Assembly: GCA_031258155.1 (NCBI GenBank)
Contig: JAIRNH010000016.1
Location: forward strand, 1 to 33,807
Direction of reading: 5' to 3'
Origin: Helicobacteraceae bacterium
GTDB lineage: Bacteria; Campylobacterota; Campylobacteria; Campylobacterales; SZUA-545
Length of the DNA stretch: 33,807 nt
Shown: piece after piece, positions 17,201-25,631 of the stretch
Layout of the letters: each line of letters begins with the position of its first letter
How positions within the stretch are numbered: the stretch's first letter is position 1
Translations under genes and position numbers: made by a program
Notes under the pieces: model-generated
The model's database searches: none
Told to the model about the DNA's origin: nothing
Seen by the model: only the letters and a program-made list of their open reading frames with translations

Positions 17201-17425
17201 GTGAAAGAAAAACTAGTCAAAATTCTATCGGCGGTATTAGGCAAAGAGGTTAGCGCGGATAAAGATATTTCAATGCAGAGCGAACCGCTATGGGATTCCA
17301 TAAGACATATAGAGATTATAATGACCGTGGAAGAAGAGTTTAATATCGCCTTCGCAACCGAGGATATTCCATATCTGACCTCAAAAAGCGAGATCGAGCA
17401 AAAACTTTTGGAGCTTGGACTTTGA
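17201..17425 (+). CDS. Acyl carrier protein (cassette copy 1)
   Basis: This 74-residue acidic helical carrier protein has the phosphopantetheine attachment serine S33 in the motif WDSIRHIEII. It is not the housekeeping AcpP, whose motif is usually DSLDTVE, and its position directly before an FkbH-like gene suggests it carries the glyceryl unit. The start is GTG at 17201 with AAGGA 7 bases upstream. Its final codons overlap the TTG start of the next gene, so the two are translationally coupled. Confidence 0.92.
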   Translation: MKEKLVKILSAVLGKEVSADKDISMQSEPLWDSIRHIEIIMTVEEEFNIAFATEDIPYLTSKSEIEQKLLELGL

Positions 17426-18999
17426 TCGCGTCCGTTTTCGCCAAAGAGCTAAGGCGGCTCGATCTCTTATCCGCCGCAAAAAATGAATCTGCTAAAAACA
17501 TAACGATTAGCGTTCATAGAAATCACGCTTTTGAAGCGGTAGCGTCGGTATTAAACGCGTTTCTTAACTTCGCCGGACTAGAGGCAAAGTTTCTCTATAG
17601 CGCTTACGACGATTCGCTGACCTTTTCCGAACTAACAAACGGCGATCTGCATTTGATATATCTTGATTTAGCCAGATATAAAACAAACGATATAGGCGCT
17701 TTCTTAAACGAGCGCGCCGCCATGTTAAGATCAAAAACCGCGTCACCGATCCTAATCGTCGTTCTCGACGATCAAAACCCTATCGATTCGCAATTTGACG
17801 TAAGCGACTGCTTTGTTTTCTCAATAGCGCCTATCATAAACGAACTGGGCGAATCGGCATATGATCTGGCTAAGGAGAGCTATAGCGGCTCGCGCTTATC
17901 GAATAAAGCCGCTCTTGAAATAGCCAGATATTTAGGCTTAAAGCTGATTCCCGCGCTCATATTAACGCCGTTAAAGGCGATTGTTTGCGATCTCGATAAC
18001 ACGCTATATCAGGGCGTATTGGGCGAAGACGGCGCGGATAATCTCGCGCCAAACCTAGCTCTCCAAAAAGAGATAAAAAGGTTAAAAGAGAGCGGATTTC
18101 TTATAGCGCTCGCGTCTAAAAACGAAGAGAGCGACGCGCGGCAAATGTTTGAAAAGCGTTCCGACTTTTTATTAACGTTTGACGATTTCGCCGCCACCGA
18201 GATCAATTGGAATAGCAAACGCGAAAATATAATCAACATCGCCAAAACGCTTAATATAGGCATAGACGCTATGCTTTTTATCGACGATAATCCCGCTGAA
18301 ATTCAGAACGTCGAAAGCGTTGGAATTAAAACAATTCTAGCGGCGGACGAAGAGAGCGCGTTAAGGCAGCTTAAACTTTACCCCGGACTTATGAAACTGC
18401 AAATTTCAGCCGAAGACGCGTTGCGAACAAAAGATACGCAAGCAAACCAAGAGCGCGTTAGATTAGCGCGAGAATACTCGCAAAAAGAATACTTTGAAAA
18501 ACTAGGCGTTACATTGCGTTTTTGCGTAAATAACCGCGAACAGATTGCAAGAGTATCCGAGCTATTTGGTAAGACAAACCAGTTTATTCTTACCTATAAA
18601 AGATATAACAAAAGCGAAGTCAAAGCGTTTATGGAATCGCCAAAGAGCTGCATCATTACAATCGCTATGAGCGATAATCTTTCAGATAGCGGAATTATAG
18701 CTATTTTAGCCGCCAGCAAAAAAGACGAAGCGCTGGAGCTAGACGAAATGACGGTAAGCTGCAGGGCTTTGGGCAGGAACATTGAAAACATAGCGTTGCC
18801 CTTTATGTTTGATCTCGCGGCAAAACGGTTAAAAACCAAAAACGAAATTATCGTTAATTACAAAAAGGGCGAGCGCAACGCTCCGGCGCTCGCCTATCTA
18901 GCCACGCTAACCGACCAAACCTTGCTAGAGGTCGGCTCTTTTGTCTATAGCATACCCAAAGCGATCAATGTTGAAGGCATAGAGATAACTATCGAATGA
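17422..18999 (+). CDS. FkbH-like HAD-family glyceryl-ACP synthase
   Basis: This 525-residue protein has an N-terminal region of about 180 residues, a HAD-superfamily phosphatase-like domain (about 183-330) with the nucleophile motif DLDNT (D190, D192) followed by GVLGEDG and FIDDNPAE, and a C-terminal GNAT-like region (about 370-525). FkbH-type enzymes take a glyceryl group from 1,3-bisphosphoglycerate, drop the phosphate and load the glyceryl onto an ACP. C. jejuni encodes such a protein (Cj1302) between ACP and FabH genes in its flagellin-modification locus. The start is TTG at 17422, supported by GGAG 8 bases upstream and by overlap with the ACP stop. Substrate use here is inferred. Confidence 0.85.
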   Translation: MIASVFAKELRRLDLLSAAKNESAKNITISVHRNHAFEAVASVLNAFLNFAGLEAKFLYSAYDDSLTFSELTNGDLHLIYLDLARYKTNDIGAFLNERAAMLRSKTASPILIVVLDDQNPIDSQFDVSDCFVFSIAPIINELGESAYDLAKESYSGSRLSNKAALEIARYLGLKLIPALILTPLKAIVCDLDNTLYQGVLGEDGADNLAPNLALQKEIKRLKESGFLIALASKNEESDARQMFEKRSDFLLTFDDFAATEINWNSKRENIINIAKTLNIGIDAMLFIDDNPAEIQNVESVGIKTILAADEESALRQLKLYPGLMKLQISAEDALRTKDTQANQERVRLAREYSQKEYFEKLGVTLRFCVNNREQIARVSELFGKTNQFILTYKRYNKSEVKAFMESPKSCIITIAMSDNLSDSGIIAILAASKKDEALELDEMTVSCRALGRNIENIALPFMFDLAAKRLKTKNEIIVNYKKGERNAPALAYLATLTDQTLLEVGSFVYSIPKAINVEGIEITIE

Positions 19000-19403
19000 T
19001 CGATCTGAAATTTCATCATATTGGCGTCGCCACAAAAAGTATCGAGCGAGAGTTTAGCGTTTTTGAGGCGCTTGGCTACAGGAAAGTTTCAGAAACATTT
19101 ATAGACGAAGAGCAAAGAATACGCGGGCTTTTTATAGAGGGACGACGCGGCGCCCCAGCTCTTGAGTTACTAGAGGACTTAGACGAGCGAGGTCCGCTCG
19201 CCGCTATATTAAAAAATCATATTAAGTTTTATCATTTCGCATACGAAACCGACAATATTGAATCAGACTCGCGCAAAATTATCTCCTCGCTAAAAGCGAT
19301 TATGATTGTTCCAATAGTTAATGCGACATATTTTGAAAAGATATGTTTTCTCGCGCTAAGAAATCAAGCGCTTATTGAACTAGTCCAACTAAAAGGGAGC
19401 TAA
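18996..19403 (+). CDS. VOC-family protein, methylmalonyl-CoA epimerase-like
   Basis: This 135-residue protein has the two beta-alpha-beta-beta-beta modules of the vicinal-oxygen-chelate fold. The metal ligands expected for the epimerase branch can be placed: H8 (HHIGVA), E57 (LELLE), H80 (FYHFAYETD) and E128 (LIELVQ). Relatives act on acyl-CoA or acyl-ACP thioesters by removing a proton next to the carbonyl. In this cassette it could epimerise or otherwise rearrange the ACP-bound acyl unit, which is inference. It overlaps the FkbH stop by 4 bases and is followed directly by the ketoacyl synthase gene. Confidence 0.8.
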   Translation: MIDLKFHHIGVATKSIEREFSVFEALGYRKVSETFIDEEQRIRGLFIEGRRGAPALELLEDLDERGPLAAILKNHIKFYHFAYETDNIESDSRKIISSLKAIMIVPIVNATYFEKICFLALRNQALIELVQLKGS

Positions 19404-20466
19404 ATGGCGTCGGCTAATTTTAACTGCGCCGCCGTAAGAGGGGCGGCTATTACGCTGGGAGAAAACCTCTGTAATTTTGACGACGAACCGTATTATTGGA
19501 ACAATGATCAAAACTTGTTAAAAAGGCTCAAAAAAACTATTGGCTTTGGGTCTCGTTACACCGCAAACGTGGATACTACGACATGCGATTTATGTTTTGA
19601 CGCGGCTAAGCGTTTAATAAACGAAGCAAGTTTATCAAGCGGCGCGTTTGACGCTATCGTATCGGTAACGCAAACGCCCGATTACTATATACCTCAGAAC
19701 GCTCATCTTTTGCACTACAAGCTAGATATGCCAAAAACTGCGATCGCTATCGATATTTGCAACGGTTGCGCGGGCTACATTCAAGGGTTGTATCTGTCGT
19801 TTTCGCTAATAGCGTCGGGGCTTAACCGCATTTTGCTATGCGCGGGGAGATACGCTTAGCAAAACGGTAAACGACAAGGATCACTCGGAATATCCGCTAT
19901 TTTGCGACTGCGGCTCGGCGAGTATAATCGAAAGATGCGATAACGCGCCCGCGACAAGTTTTATAATGCGATCGGATGGATCGGGGTACTCTCGCCTTAT
20001 TAAAAAAGCCGGAGCCTATCGCAATCCGTCTAACGAGCGGACAAAATTGGAGACGATCGACGCCGACGGCTACGTCAGAAGCGAAGAGGACCTGTATATC
20101 AACGGCTTTGAGATATTTAAATTCACAATGAGCGAACAACCGCCCTTGCTAAACGAAGCGATCGCTCTCGCAAACGGCGTGGATTCGGTCGATCTGTTTT
20201 TATTGCATCAAGCCAACCAGCACATAGTATCGACAATCGCAAAATCGGCGAAGATTCCAATGGAAAAAGTCCCGATCATATTTCCAAGATACGGCAATCA
20301 AAACGGCTCGTCGATCGTTGGCGTTATTTGCGATAGCGCAGATCTGCTAACAAGCGGCAAATATAGAGTGATCGCGCAGGGTTTTGGCGTTGGACTTTCA
20401 TGGGGCGCTTGCGTAACGACCTTAGATCGAATATGCGCTCTTAAACCGCATATATACCAAAGTTAA
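19404..20466 (+). pseudogene. Ketoacyl-ACP synthase III (FabH-like), frameshifted
   Basis: The first frame (19404-19859, 151 residues) is the N-terminal half of a KAS III enzyme with the catalytic cysteine C122 in ICNGCAGYIQG. It then stops in LLCAGRYA. Shifting frame at the GGGG run near 19846-19849 restores the expected CAGDTLSKTV, and reading continues without a stop to 20466, including the catalytic His (LLHQANQHI) and Asn (YGNQNGSSI). One G too many explains everything; corrected, the protein would be 353 residues, a normal length. KAS III condenses an acyl donor with malonyl-ACP. The change is either a real, recent inactivation or a sequence error. A GGGG run is too short for typical phase variation. 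Confidence 0.88.
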
Positions 20467-20477
20467 AGGAGCAAAAT

Positions 20478-20696
20478 ATGAGCGCGTCGGATTTTATTGT
20501 AAAACTTGCGGACGCATTACAAACCGAAACGCGGTTGGAACCAGAAACAAAACTCGATGATTTAGACGAATACGACTCTTTGGCGAGAATGTCAATCTTG
20601 GCTTTAATGGACCAAGATTACGGCGTGGAGTTATCGCTTGAAGACTTCAAGGCGATCAAAACGGTCGCCGATCTGCTCGCAAAAGTCGGCTTATGA
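20478..20696 (+). CDS. Acyl carrier protein (cassette copy 2)
   Basis: This 72-residue acidic carrier protein has the phosphopantetheine serine S34 in EYDSLARMSI. It differs clearly from the first ACP of the cassette. The start ATG at 20478 is preceded by AAAGGAG. Its stop overlaps the start of the SDR gene by 4 bases (ATGA), so it probably presents the substrate for that reductase or for the ketoacyl synthase just upstream. Confidence 0.92.
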   Translation: MSASDFIVKLADALQTETRLEPETKLDDLDEYDSLARMSILALMDQDYGVELSLEDFKAIKTVADLLAKVGL

Positions 20697-21436
20697 CGAC
20701 GTTTAACGCCGAACGGCGATTTATAGTAACGGGAGCTAGTAGCGGCATTGGCGAAGAGGTCGCTTTGGCTCTTAACGTTTTGGGCGCAAGCGTGATAGCG
20801 ATCGCGCGTAATAGAAAACGTCTGGAAAATATGCGCGAAAAAGCTAAAAATCCCGAACTGATCCTTATACGCGAAAGGGATTTAAGCGCGAATATCGACG
20901 ATCTATCGGATTTTGTTAAATCGCTTAAAGACGAATGCGGCAAATTGGCGGGAATGGCGTATTGCGCCGGCGTATCGTCGCTTGCGCCGCTACGAATATA
21001 TGATCGGAAAGAGGCGCAAAAAGTTTTCGATGTTAACTATTTTGCGCCAATCCAAATGGCAAAAGCCGTTTTAGATAAGAGAAATAATATAGGCGAGCAG
21101 ACCTCGATCGTTTTCATCGCGTCGATCGCGGCGCGTATATGCGACAAATCGCAGCTAATTTACGCGGGTTCCAAAGCGGCGCTGATCGCCTCCGCGCGAT
21201 CTATCGCAAAAGAGGCGGCGGCGCTTAAAATGCGCGTTAATACAATCTCGCCCGCCGATATAGACACGCCTATGACGGCAAAACTCGACGGCATGCGCGA
21301 AGATCGTAAAAAAGCGTATCCGTTCGGCTTTGGCAAAGCGAGCGACGTGGCAAATCTCGCCGTTTTCTTGCTTTCCGATAAAGCGTCGTGGATAACGGGG
21401 CAGGATTACGTTTTGGACGGAGGACTTATCGGGTAG
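20693..21436 (+). CDS. SDR-family 3-oxoacyl-ACP reductase-like
   Basis: This 247-residue classical short-chain dehydrogenase has the NAD(P) motif TGASSGIG (13-20), N115, and the catalytic S144, Y157 and K161 (YAGSK). The C-terminal DVANLAVFLLSDKASWITGQ and DGG are typical of FabG-like reductases. In the cassette it probably reduces a beta-keto group on the ACP made by the ketoacyl synthase. That substrate is inferred from the neighbours, and other alcohol or ketone substrates are possible. It is the last gene of the cassette and abuts the tRNA cluster on the other strand. Confidence 0.88.
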   Translation: MTTFNAERRFIVTGASSGIGEEVALALNVLGASVIAIARNRKRLENMREKAKNPELILIRERDLSANIDDLSDFVKSLKDECGKLAGMAYCAGVSSLAPLRIYDRKEAQKVFDVNYFAPIQMAKAVLDKRNNIGEQTSIVFIASIAARICDKSQLIYAGSKAALIASARSIAKEAAALKMRVNTISPADIDTPMTAKLDGMREDRKKAYPFGFGKASDVANLAVFLLSDKASWITGQDYVLDGGLIG

Positions 21437-21457
21437 TCGCATAGGCGCGAGGCGATA

Positions 21458-21545
21458 TGGCGGGCAGGGTGAGATTCGAACTCACGGAGGTTTTACCCTC
21501 GTCGGTTTTCAAGACCGGTGCATTAAACCGCTCTGCCACCTGCCC
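21458..21545 (-). tRNA. tRNA-Ser (anticodon UGA)
   Basis: An 88-base gene including an encoded CCA. The acceptor GGGCAGG pairs with CCTGCCC, the anticodon loop reads CTTGAAA, there is a long variable arm, and the T-loop is TTCGAAT. All serine-type features are in place. Confidence 0.97.
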
Positions 21546-21605
21546 TAGTCGATTAGCCGTAGCCAAAATCGTCGCCGACTTCCAACTCCAATTTTAGAGG
21601 CGATA

Positions 21606-21695
21606 TGGCGGACAGAGAGGGATTCGAACCCTCGATAGGAGTTACCCTATACACGCGTTCCAGGCGTGCGCCTTCAACCGCTCGGCCACCTGTCC
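21606..21695 (-). tRNA. tRNA-Ser (anticodon GGA)
   Basis: A 90-base gene with encoded CCA. The acceptor GGACAGG pairs with TCTGTCC (one G-U pair), the anticodon loop is CTGGAAC, and it has the long variable arm of class II tRNAs. It lies 60 bases from the previous serine tRNA. Confidence 0.97.
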
Positions 21696-21725
21696 TTTTT
21701 TTCGCGCCAAACTAAACTGGGATTT

Positions 21726-21799
21726 TGGAGGCGGCGCCCGGATTCGAACCGGGGGTCAGAGCTTTGCAGGCTCATGCCTTACCGCTTGGCTACGCCGCC
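21726..21799 (-). tRNA. tRNA-Cys (anticodon GCA)
   Basis: A 74-base gene with encoded CCA. The acceptor GGCGGCG pairs with CGCCGCC, the anticodon loop is CTGCAAA, and the T-loop is TTCGAAT. Confidence 0.97.
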
Positions 21800-21841
21800 G
21801 CAGACGCCTCGCGCCATAAATAAACCCAAAATCCGCGAGTA

Positions 21842-21929
21842 TGGTGCCCGAGGCCGGACTTGAACCGGCACGGACGAAACCGTCCTCAGGATTTTAAGTC
21901 CTGTGTGTCTACCATTTCACCACTCGGGC
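21842..21929 (-). tRNA. tRNA-Leu (anticodon UAA)
   Basis: An 88-base gene with encoded CCA. The acceptor GCCCGAG pairs with CTCGGGC, the anticodon loop is CTTAAAA, and it has a long variable arm as expected for leucine. Confidence 0.97.
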
Positions 21930-22061
21930 GCTCGCGCGTTATGTAGGATTTTTATAGTCTGCGGCGCGCTAAAGTTACGCGCTTTCGACTCGTCAAAATC
22001 TCAAAATAGCGCCGCAATTGCAACTAAAGCTACCCGCTTTTTTGCGGTCTGAAAAAAAAAT

Positions 22062-22136
22062 TGGAGCGGGAAACGAGATTCGAACTCGCGACCCCAACCT
22101 TGGCAAGGTTGTGCTCTACCCCTGAGCTATTCCCGC
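22062..22136 (-). tRNA. tRNA-Gly (anticodon GCC)
   Basis: A 75-base gene with encoded CCA. The acceptor GCGGGAA pairs with TTCCCGC, and the anticodon loop is TTGCCAA. It is the first gene of the five-tRNA cluster in transcription order. About 130 bases separate it from the following tRNA-Leu. Confidence 0.97.
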
Positions 22137-22236
22137 GTCGTAGCGCCAAGCGGCGAAAACGAGGCGCCATTGTAGCAAAGCAACATTAAAAACATAACTT
22201 TTCGGCTTTATGCTCGCTTCGTTACGAACGCGAAGC

Positions 22237-22242
22237 TATAAT
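22237..22242 (+). promoter_or_regulatory. -10 box for ilvD with adjacent inverted repeat
   Basis: TATAAT lies 30 bases before the ilvD ATG. Immediately upstream, GCTTCG (22216-22221) and CGAAGC (22231-22236) form a 6-bp inverted repeat where a -35 contact would be, so it could be an operator. No branched-chain leader peptide was found. Confidence 0.5.
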
Positions 22243-22272
22243 TTGAACCGACAAATTAAATCAAGGCTACTT

Positions 22273-23949
22273 ATGCGAAGCGACATTATCAAAAAAGGCT
22301 ACGAAAGAACGCCGCATCGCGCGCTTTTGCGGGCTACGGGCTTGCAAGATCAGGATTTCGACAAACCGTTTATCGGCATAGCAAACAGCGTGGTCGATAT
22401 TATTCCGGGTCATTTTTTTCTGCGCGATTACGCCGCGATCGTCAAAGACGAGATCAAAAAAGCGGGCGGCGTCGCGTTTGAGTTTAATACGATCGGCGTT
22501 GACGACGGCGTGGCGATGGCGCACAGCGGAATGCGCTATTCGCTGCCAAGCCGCGAGCTGATCGCCGATTCCGTGGAAACGGTGATGAACGCGCACCAGC
22601 TCGACGCGCTTTTTTGCATTCCAAACTGCGACAAGATCGTCCCTGGAATGCTGATGGGCGCTTTGCGCGTCAATGTTCCGACAATTTTCGTTTCAGGCGG
22701 TCCTATGAAAGCGGGCAGACTGCGAGACGGGACGGCGCTCGATCTAACTTCGGCGTTCGAGGCTGTGGGCAAAAAAGCGTTAGGGCTGATCGACGACGAA
22801 TCGCTAGAGGAGATTGAGCGTTGCGCCTGTCCGGGCGGCGGCAGTTGTAGCGGCATGTTCACCGCCAACAGCATGAACACGCTGTGCGAGGCGCTAGGCG
22901 CGGCTTTGGAGGGCAACGGCACGATTTTGGCGCTGACAAAAGAGCGCGAGGAGCTTTTGCGAAGGGCGGCGCGGCGAATCGTGGAGATGGCGAAGGCAAA
23001 CGCGCCGAAAATACGCGATATTATCAACGAGAAGGCGATCCGTAACGCCTTTGTGGTCGATATGGCTATGGGAGGCAGCACCAACACCGTTTTGCATATG
23101 CTGGCGATCGCGCGCGAAGCGGGGATCGATTTCGATTTGAGGCAGATCAGCGAAATCAGCAAAAAAACGGCGCATATCGCCAAGATCGCGCCCGCGCTAA
23201 GCAGCGTGCATATGGAGGATATTCATAACGCGGGCGGGCTTAGCGCGATTATGAACGAAATATCCAAGCTAGGCTCGCTTAATCTGGACGCGATTGCGGT
23301 AGAGGGCGGGACGATAGGCGATCGAATACGCGGCAAAACAATCAAAGATCAAAATATAATCCATACGCTAAACGACCCGTATTCGCCTACCGGCGGCTTG
23401 GCGGTCTTGTTCGGCAACCTCGCCGAACAGGGCGCGGTGGTAAAAACGGCGGCGATCGACCCGAAAATGCGCGAGTTTGTAGGCAAAGCGATCTGCTTTA
23501 ACTCCGAAGCGGAGGCGAGCGTAGCGATCGCGGGCGGCAAAGTCCAGGCGGGAAACGTGGCGGTAATCCGCTACGAGGGGCCAAAGGGCGGACCGGGTAT
23601 GCAGGAGATGCTTTCGCCGACTAGCCTAATTATGGGAATGGGGTTAGGCGAGAAAGTGGCTTTGATTACCGACGGCAGATTTTCAGGAGCCACGCGCGGC
23701 GGCGCGATCGGGCATATCTCGCCCGAAGCCGCCGAAGGAGGGCTGATAGGACTGCTAAAAGACGGCGACGAAATTTATATAAACATCAATAAAAACCTTA
23801 TTGAAGCGCGTTTAAGCGCCGAAGAGATCGCCGCGCGCAGATCGCGGTTTTCGCCCGTTAAAAAGCAGATCGACTCAAGCTGGCTTAAACGCTATAGCCT
23901 ATTTGTAACCAACGCGAGTTGCGGCGCGGTTTTGAAAACCGAGCTTTAA
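22273..23949 (+). CDS. ilvD: Dihydroxy-acid dehydratase
   Basis: IlvD dehydrates 2,3-dihydroxy-isovalerate and its methylvalerate homologue to the 2-keto acids in valine, leucine and isoleucine synthesis, using an iron-sulfur cluster and Mg2+. With the ATG at 22273 the protein has 558 residues, the usual size. The frame is open 63 bases further upstream, but the ATG just before [20 protein letters not shown] matches the family start and has AAGG upstream. Cluster ligands C115 and C119 ([12 protein letters not shown]) and the [10 protein letters not shown] segment are visible. The first position used by [2Fe-2S] members is Gly ([10 protein letters not shown]), as in the E. coli-type [4Fe-4S] enzyme. 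It appears to be a single-gene unit. A broken copy of part of its 3' end follows. Confidence 0.97.
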   Translation: MRSDIIKKGYERTPHRALLRATGLQDQDFDKPFIGIANSVVDIIPGHFFLRDYAAIVKDEIKKAGGVAFEFNTIGVDDGVAMAHSGMRYSLPSRELIADSVETVMNAHQLDALFCIPNCDKIVPGMLMGALRVNVPTIFVSGGPMKAGRLRDGTALDLTSAFEAVGKKALGLIDDESLEEIERCACPGGGSCSGMFTANSMNTLCEALGAALEGNGTILALTKEREELLRRAARRIVEMAKANAPKIRDIINEKAIRNAFVVDMAMGGSTNTVLHMLAIAREAGIDFDLRQISEISKKTAHIAKIAPALSSVHMEDIHNAGGLSAIMNEISKLGSLNLDAIAVEGGTIGDRIRGKTIKDQNIIHTLNDPYSPTGGLAVLFGNLAEQGAVVKTAAIDPKMREFVGKAICFNSEAEASVAIAGGKVQAGNVAVIRYEGPKGGPGMQEMLSPTSLIMGMGLGEKVALITDGRFSGATRGGAIGHISPEAAEGGLIGLLKDGDEIYININKNLIEARLSAEEIAARRSRFSPVKKQIDSSWLKRYSLFVTNASCGAVLKTEL

Positions 23950-23954
23950 CACGC

Positions 23955-24014
23955 GCGCGATCGGGCATATCTTGCCCGAAGCCGCCTATAGGACTTGTAA
24001 GACGGCGCAAAGAA
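23955..24014 (+). pseudogene. Decayed fragment duplicated from the ilvD 3' region
   Basis: The 32 bases from 23955 match ilvD 23702-23733 with one mismatch (GCGCGATCGGGCATATCT, then GCCCGAAGCCGCC). After a 13-base loss relative to ilvD, a second block matches around ATAGGACT and GACGGCG (ilvD about 23746-23770). The order is the same as in the gene and the fragment starts 6 bases after the ilvD stop, so it is the remnant of a tandem partial duplication. It is not translatable. Confidence 0.8.
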
Positions 24015-24092
24015 AGCGACTTTCGCGCAGTATAAACGCGACTAGCCGTTCAAGCGTCTATGCGTTTTTAGCTAAACGCCTCTGCGGGCAAA
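24002..24092 (+). repeat. Dispersed repeat, copy B (pairs with 156-257)
   Basis: This is the second copy of the roughly 100-bp element found in opposite orientation at 156-257; the shared 19-base core lies at about 24039-24057. In this copy TCGCG and CGCGA form a 5-bp stem around CAGTATAAA, whereas copy A pairs CGCC with GGCG around GTATAAAAA, so the sequence changed but pairing was kept. Its left end merges with the ilvD fragment at GACGGCG. Confidence 0.75.
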
Positions 24093-24509
24093 GTAGGTAG
24101 TTTTTGGCGCGCTCTATGGTTTAGAACCCCCGCTTTAGAGCTTTTTCATCGCGGCAAATCCGCTTGCGGCGCGCTCTAGCGGGTATTTTTAGGGCGCGCT
24201 TTTTCCGATTTGACGCGCAAAATCTTCAAAGACTGAGGCAGTAACCGCCGCTACAAACTTTGGCGCGGTTGAACGATTGAGCCGCGATCTTTAGCGTCAA
24301 ACCTAGAAGCCCGAATATCGCTCGCGACAAAGGATAGAGGTCGTTTAGCGTTGAGTTAAGACATACGATCCGCATTGTAGCGCGACGTTTCTAGCCCAAC
24401 CAGATCGCCGACTAAATATTTGATAGCGGTTAATTTAACGCCGTTTCGCGCGATAACAAAAAGAAAGTTATTGTAACATTGCAAGATATTTAGATTTTGG
24501 GAGTTTAGC

Positions 24510-25631
24510 GTGCCGCGAGTTCCTTTTTTTCGTCCGATCTCAAAAACCGTATCGCCGGAATTTTTGGCGAGCGCGATCGGCGGCGAACGGCTCAGGCTTT
24601 TGAACTCCTTTGAAAATCTCGCCGCGGAATATTTAGGCGTTCCCTACGTCGTAGCCGCGTCAAATCCGGTAACGGCGATCCATTTGGCGCTATGCGCGAT
24701 CGATATGAAGCGCGGCGATAAGATGATAACTTCGGTAAACGCGTATCCGGCGATCTCGCAAACGATCCGCCATTTCGACGCGGAGCCGTGTTTCGCCGAT
24801 ATAGACGCGGACGTATTCAATATGCAATACGACGCGATCGAAAAAAAACTCGCGCAAAACCGCTCCAAAAAAATGCGCGGCATTTTCTATACGCTCGCGG
24901 CGGGGCAATCGGTAGAGATAGAAAAACTTTACGAGACGGCGGAGCGCTACAACGTTCTAAGCGTCGTAGATTCGTGCGGAGCGTTTGGCGCGCGCGTGGC
25001 GTTTGATAATAAAGCGCCCGACATTTTAGTCGCCTCGCTTTTTCCGATCGACACTTTTGCGGCGGCGGCAAACGTAGGCGTTATCGCCACGCACAACCGC
25101 GTATTCGCCGATCGCGCGAGGCTGTTTCGCAATTACGCGTTCGATTCCAAAGAGAGCGACGAGGCGGCGCGCGCTTACGACGCTAGCGAAGCGGGTTACG
25201 ATTATCTGCCAAGCGCGTTAGACTTGGCTTACGCGCTCAGCGTTTTGCCGTCTTGTTCGCAAGCGCGAGCAAACCGCGCGAAAACCGCGGCGATCTACGA
25301 CGAAGCCTTCAAAGACCTCGCGCACGTAACGACTCCCGTGAAAAGAGGCGATCACGAATACTCCTCTTACATTATCAAAGTGGATAAGAACCGCGACGAT
25401 TTTGCCCGCGCGCTAAGCGCTAAAGGCATTGAAACGCGCATTCATTTTGTTCCGTTACATTTAATGAGCTACTATCGCGCGAAATACTCCATCAAGATCA
25501 CCGAGTTTCCGCGCGCGCTGTCCAATTATCAGCATATTCTTTCCATACCCGCGTTTTCCGATATAACCGACGAAGAGATCGAAACGGTGATCGCGGCGGT
25601 TAAAGAGGTCGATCAAAGCAGAGCGTGGTAA
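24510..25631 (+). CDS. DegT/DnrJ-family PLP-fold protein lacking the catalytic lysine
   Basis: This 373-residue protein has the fold-type I aminotransferase pattern of the DegT/DnrJ/EryC1/StrS family: N-terminal VPFFRP, substrate loop, the aspartate that contacts the PLP ring nitrogen (D154 in VVDSCGAFGA), and a C-terminal small domain with IETRIHFVPLHLM. Where relatives have Lys forming the Schiff base with PLP (SFNGNK in the PglE-like protein of this window), it reads SLFPID, so Asp (D181) replaces Lys, and the Gly-rich stretch after it is AAAANVG. Normal transamination is therefore unlikely; it may be a dehydratase-like variant or a non-catalytic partner. The start is GTG at 24510 with GGGAG upstream. 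It overlaps lpxK by 7 bases, suggesting a surface-sugar or lipid A role. Confidence 0.85.
   Translation: MPRVPFFRPISKTVSPEFLASAIGGERLRLLNSFENLAAEYLGVPYVVAASNPVTAIHLALCAIDMKRGDKMITSVNAYPAISQTIRHFDAEPCFADIDADVFNMQYDAIEKKLAQNRSKKMRGIFYTLAAGQSVEIEKLYETAERYNVLSVVDSCGAFGARVAFDNKAPDILVASLFPIDTFAAAANVGVIATHNRVFADRARLFRNYAFDSKESDEAARAYDASEAGYDYLPSALDLAYALSVLPSCSQARANRAKTAAIYDEAFKDLAHVTTPVKRGDHEYSSYIIKVDKNRDDFARALSAKGIETRIHFVPLHLMSYYRAKYSIKITEFPRALSNYQHILSIPAFSDITDEEIETVIAAVKEVDQSRAW

Larger units (their letters stand above)
23950..24509. other. 560-bp non-coding stretch after ilvD
   Basis: No open frame of useful length is present on either strand. Besides the ilvD fragment and dispersed repeat copy B, the motif GGCGCGCTCTA occurs twice (near 24108 and 24168) with a third, shorter GGGCGCGCT near 24202. 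The last 60 bases before the DegT-like gene are AT-rich (TTGTAACATTGCAAGATATTTAGAT) and probably hold its promoter, though no consensus box stands out. The stretch looks like decayed sequence. Confidence 0.5.

Noticed and set aside
19844-19851. GGGG run in the KAS III gene as a phase-variation switch
   Set aside because: Campylobacter contingency tracts are usually eight or more G residues. Four is too short for frequent slippage.
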